DNA from: Deltaproteobacteria bacterium
Lineage (GTDB): Bacteria; Desulfobacterota; Desulfarculia; Adiutricales; Adiutricaceae
Assembly: GCA_031269135.1 (NCBI GenBank)
Contig: JAISZP010000372.1
Location: forward strand, 1 to 6,271
Reading direction: 5' to 3'
Length of the DNA: 6,271 nt
The position numbers and the translations under genes are program-made. Shown piece by piece: positions 5,373 to 6,271 of this stretch (the first letter of the stretch is position 1; each line of letters starts with the position of its first letter). The notes under the pieces were generated by a model that saw only the letters and a list, made by a program, of their open reading frames with translations, did not search any database and was not told where the DNA came from.

Positions 5373-6271
5373 ATGGAACAAGACGATAAACTAAAGAATT
5401 TTATACGAAACTTCATAGATGAAGACCTCTCCACTCAGCGATATTCTTACGTCATGACCCGTTTTCCTCCGGAACCTAACGGTTATTTGCACATTGGCCA
5501 TGCTAAGAGCATATGTTTAAATTTCGGCATCGCTCGAGATTATCGCGGTCGCTGCAATATGCGTTTTGACGACACTAATCCCGTCAAAGAAGACGTCGAA
5601 TATGTCGACTCCATATTGAACGATGTTCGTTGGCTTGGTTTCGACTGGGAAGACAGACTCTATTACGCCTCCGATTACTTTGAAAAACTGTACCAATGCG
5701 CCGAACAGCTGATACTCTCTTCAGACGCCTACGTCTGCGATCTGTCTCCGGAACAAGTTCGGGAGTACCGAGGGACCTTGACCGAACCCGGCAAACCAAG
5801 CCCCTGGCGCGACAGATCGGTTCAGGAGAACTTGGAGCTGTTTAGAGCGATGCGAGAGGGCAAATTCGAAGAAGGCTCCAAATTGCTCAGGGCCCGCATC
5901 GATATGGCCTCGCCTAATTTAAACATGCGCGATCCCGCTCTTTTTCGCATCAAGAAGTTCAATCACCACCGTACCGGCGACAAATGGCTCATCTACCCGA
6001 TGTATGACTATGCTCAGTGCATTTCCGACGCCATAGAGGGAGTGACCCATTCCATATGCACTTTGGAATTTGAAGATCACCGCTTGCTTTACGACTGGGT
6101 GTTGGAGAAGCTCGACTGGCCGCAGCCCAGGCCCAGGCAGATAGAGTTCGCCAGATTAAACTTGGAATACACTTTGATGAGCAAGCGCAAGCTCCTGCAG
6201 CTTGTCAAAGACGATTACGTCTCCGGCTGGGACGACCCCAGACTTCCGACCCTGGCGGCTTTGAGGCGCAG
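5373..6271 (+). CDS. glnS: Glutaminyl-tRNA synthetase, N-terminal part (truncated by window)
   Basis: GlnRS is a cytoplasmic class I synthetase that charges tRNA-Gln with glutamine. The window shows the first 299 codons and two bases of what should be about 550 residues, covering the whole Rossmann catalytic core. Visible are [15 protein letters not shown] (32-46, with the HIGH box at 40-43), RFDDTNP (64-70), [17 protein letters not shown] (211-227), the LEFEDHR block, and LMSKRKL (268-274) as the KMSKS-type loop, followed by [16 protein letters not shown]66 and Y211 fall at the same numbers as the E. coli glutamine-binding residues. The DDTNP and LEFEDHR signatures separate GlnRS from GluRS. 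The ATG start lies 6 bases after a short GGA, a weak ribosome site, and the N-terminal length agrees with E. coli. It diverges from glgA and is separated from it by about 1.36 kb. Identity is certain. Confidence 0.98.
   Translation, partial: MEQDDKLKNFIRNFIDEDLSTQRYSYVMTRFPPEPNGYLHIGHAKSICLNFGIARDYRGRCNMRFDDTNPVKEDVEYVDSILNDVRWLGFDWEDRLYYASDYFEKLYQCAEQLILSSDAYVCDLSPEQVREYRGTLTEPGKPSPWRDRSVQENLELFRAMREGKFEEGSKLLRARIDMASPNLNMRDPALFRIKKFNHHRTGDKWLIYPMYDYAQCISDAIEGVTHSICTLEFEDHRLLYDWVLEKLDWPQPRPRQIEFARLNLEYTLMSKRKLLQLVKDDYVSGWDDPRLPTLAALRR

Overview
The window looks like bacterial chromosome with ordinary coding composition: one 60-base stretch I counted inside the GH57 gene is 50% GC. It holds two complete genes on the minus strand, one truncated gene on the plus strand, a possible gene start at the left edge, and an intergenic region of about 1.36 kb that carries most of the unusual structure. 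A glutaminyl-tRNA synthetase of the gamma/delta-proteobacterial type next to a glgA plus GH57/DUF3536 pair would suit a deltaproteobacterium (Desulfobacterota-like). That placement is recalled from family distributions, not computed, and is tentative.

Layout. Positions 4012 to 89 on the minus strand hold a glycogen-metabolism pair. glgA (ADP-glucose glycogen synthase, GT5) comes first. After 72 bases comes a 799-residue GH57-family glucan-active protein with a DUF3536-type C-terminal half. No clear terminator separates them, so they are probably co-transcribed. A further minus-strand gene may begin at position 10 and run off the left edge. On the plus strand, glnS starts at 5373 and runs off the right edge after 299 codons.

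The intergenic region (4013-5372) has four parts. (1) 4013-4235 has a textbook sigma-70 promoter (both hexamers perfect, 18-bp spacer) reading toward glgA. It implies an mRNA leader of about 187 nt with several hairpins and exactly two GGA triplets, one in a hairpin loop and one in the Shine-Dalgarno. This layout recalls CsrA control of glycogen genes. (2) 4236-4501 shows no convincing gene. (3) 4502-4740 is repeat-rich: an in-phase heptamer array, a GC-rich stem-loop beside a perfect 10-bp palindrome, and a four-unit 15-bp tandem array whose differences are all silent in a frame encoding MSSLD. (4) 4741-5372 is very AT-rich (about 28% GC over 4861-5040), shows no convincing gene and leads into glnS.

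The clearest protein oddity is in GlgA. The lysine of the N-terminal KxGGL ADP-glucose-binding motif is glutamine here (Q19), while the other active-site residues I could check are conserved. I found no CRISPR array, transposase, tRNA or rRNA.
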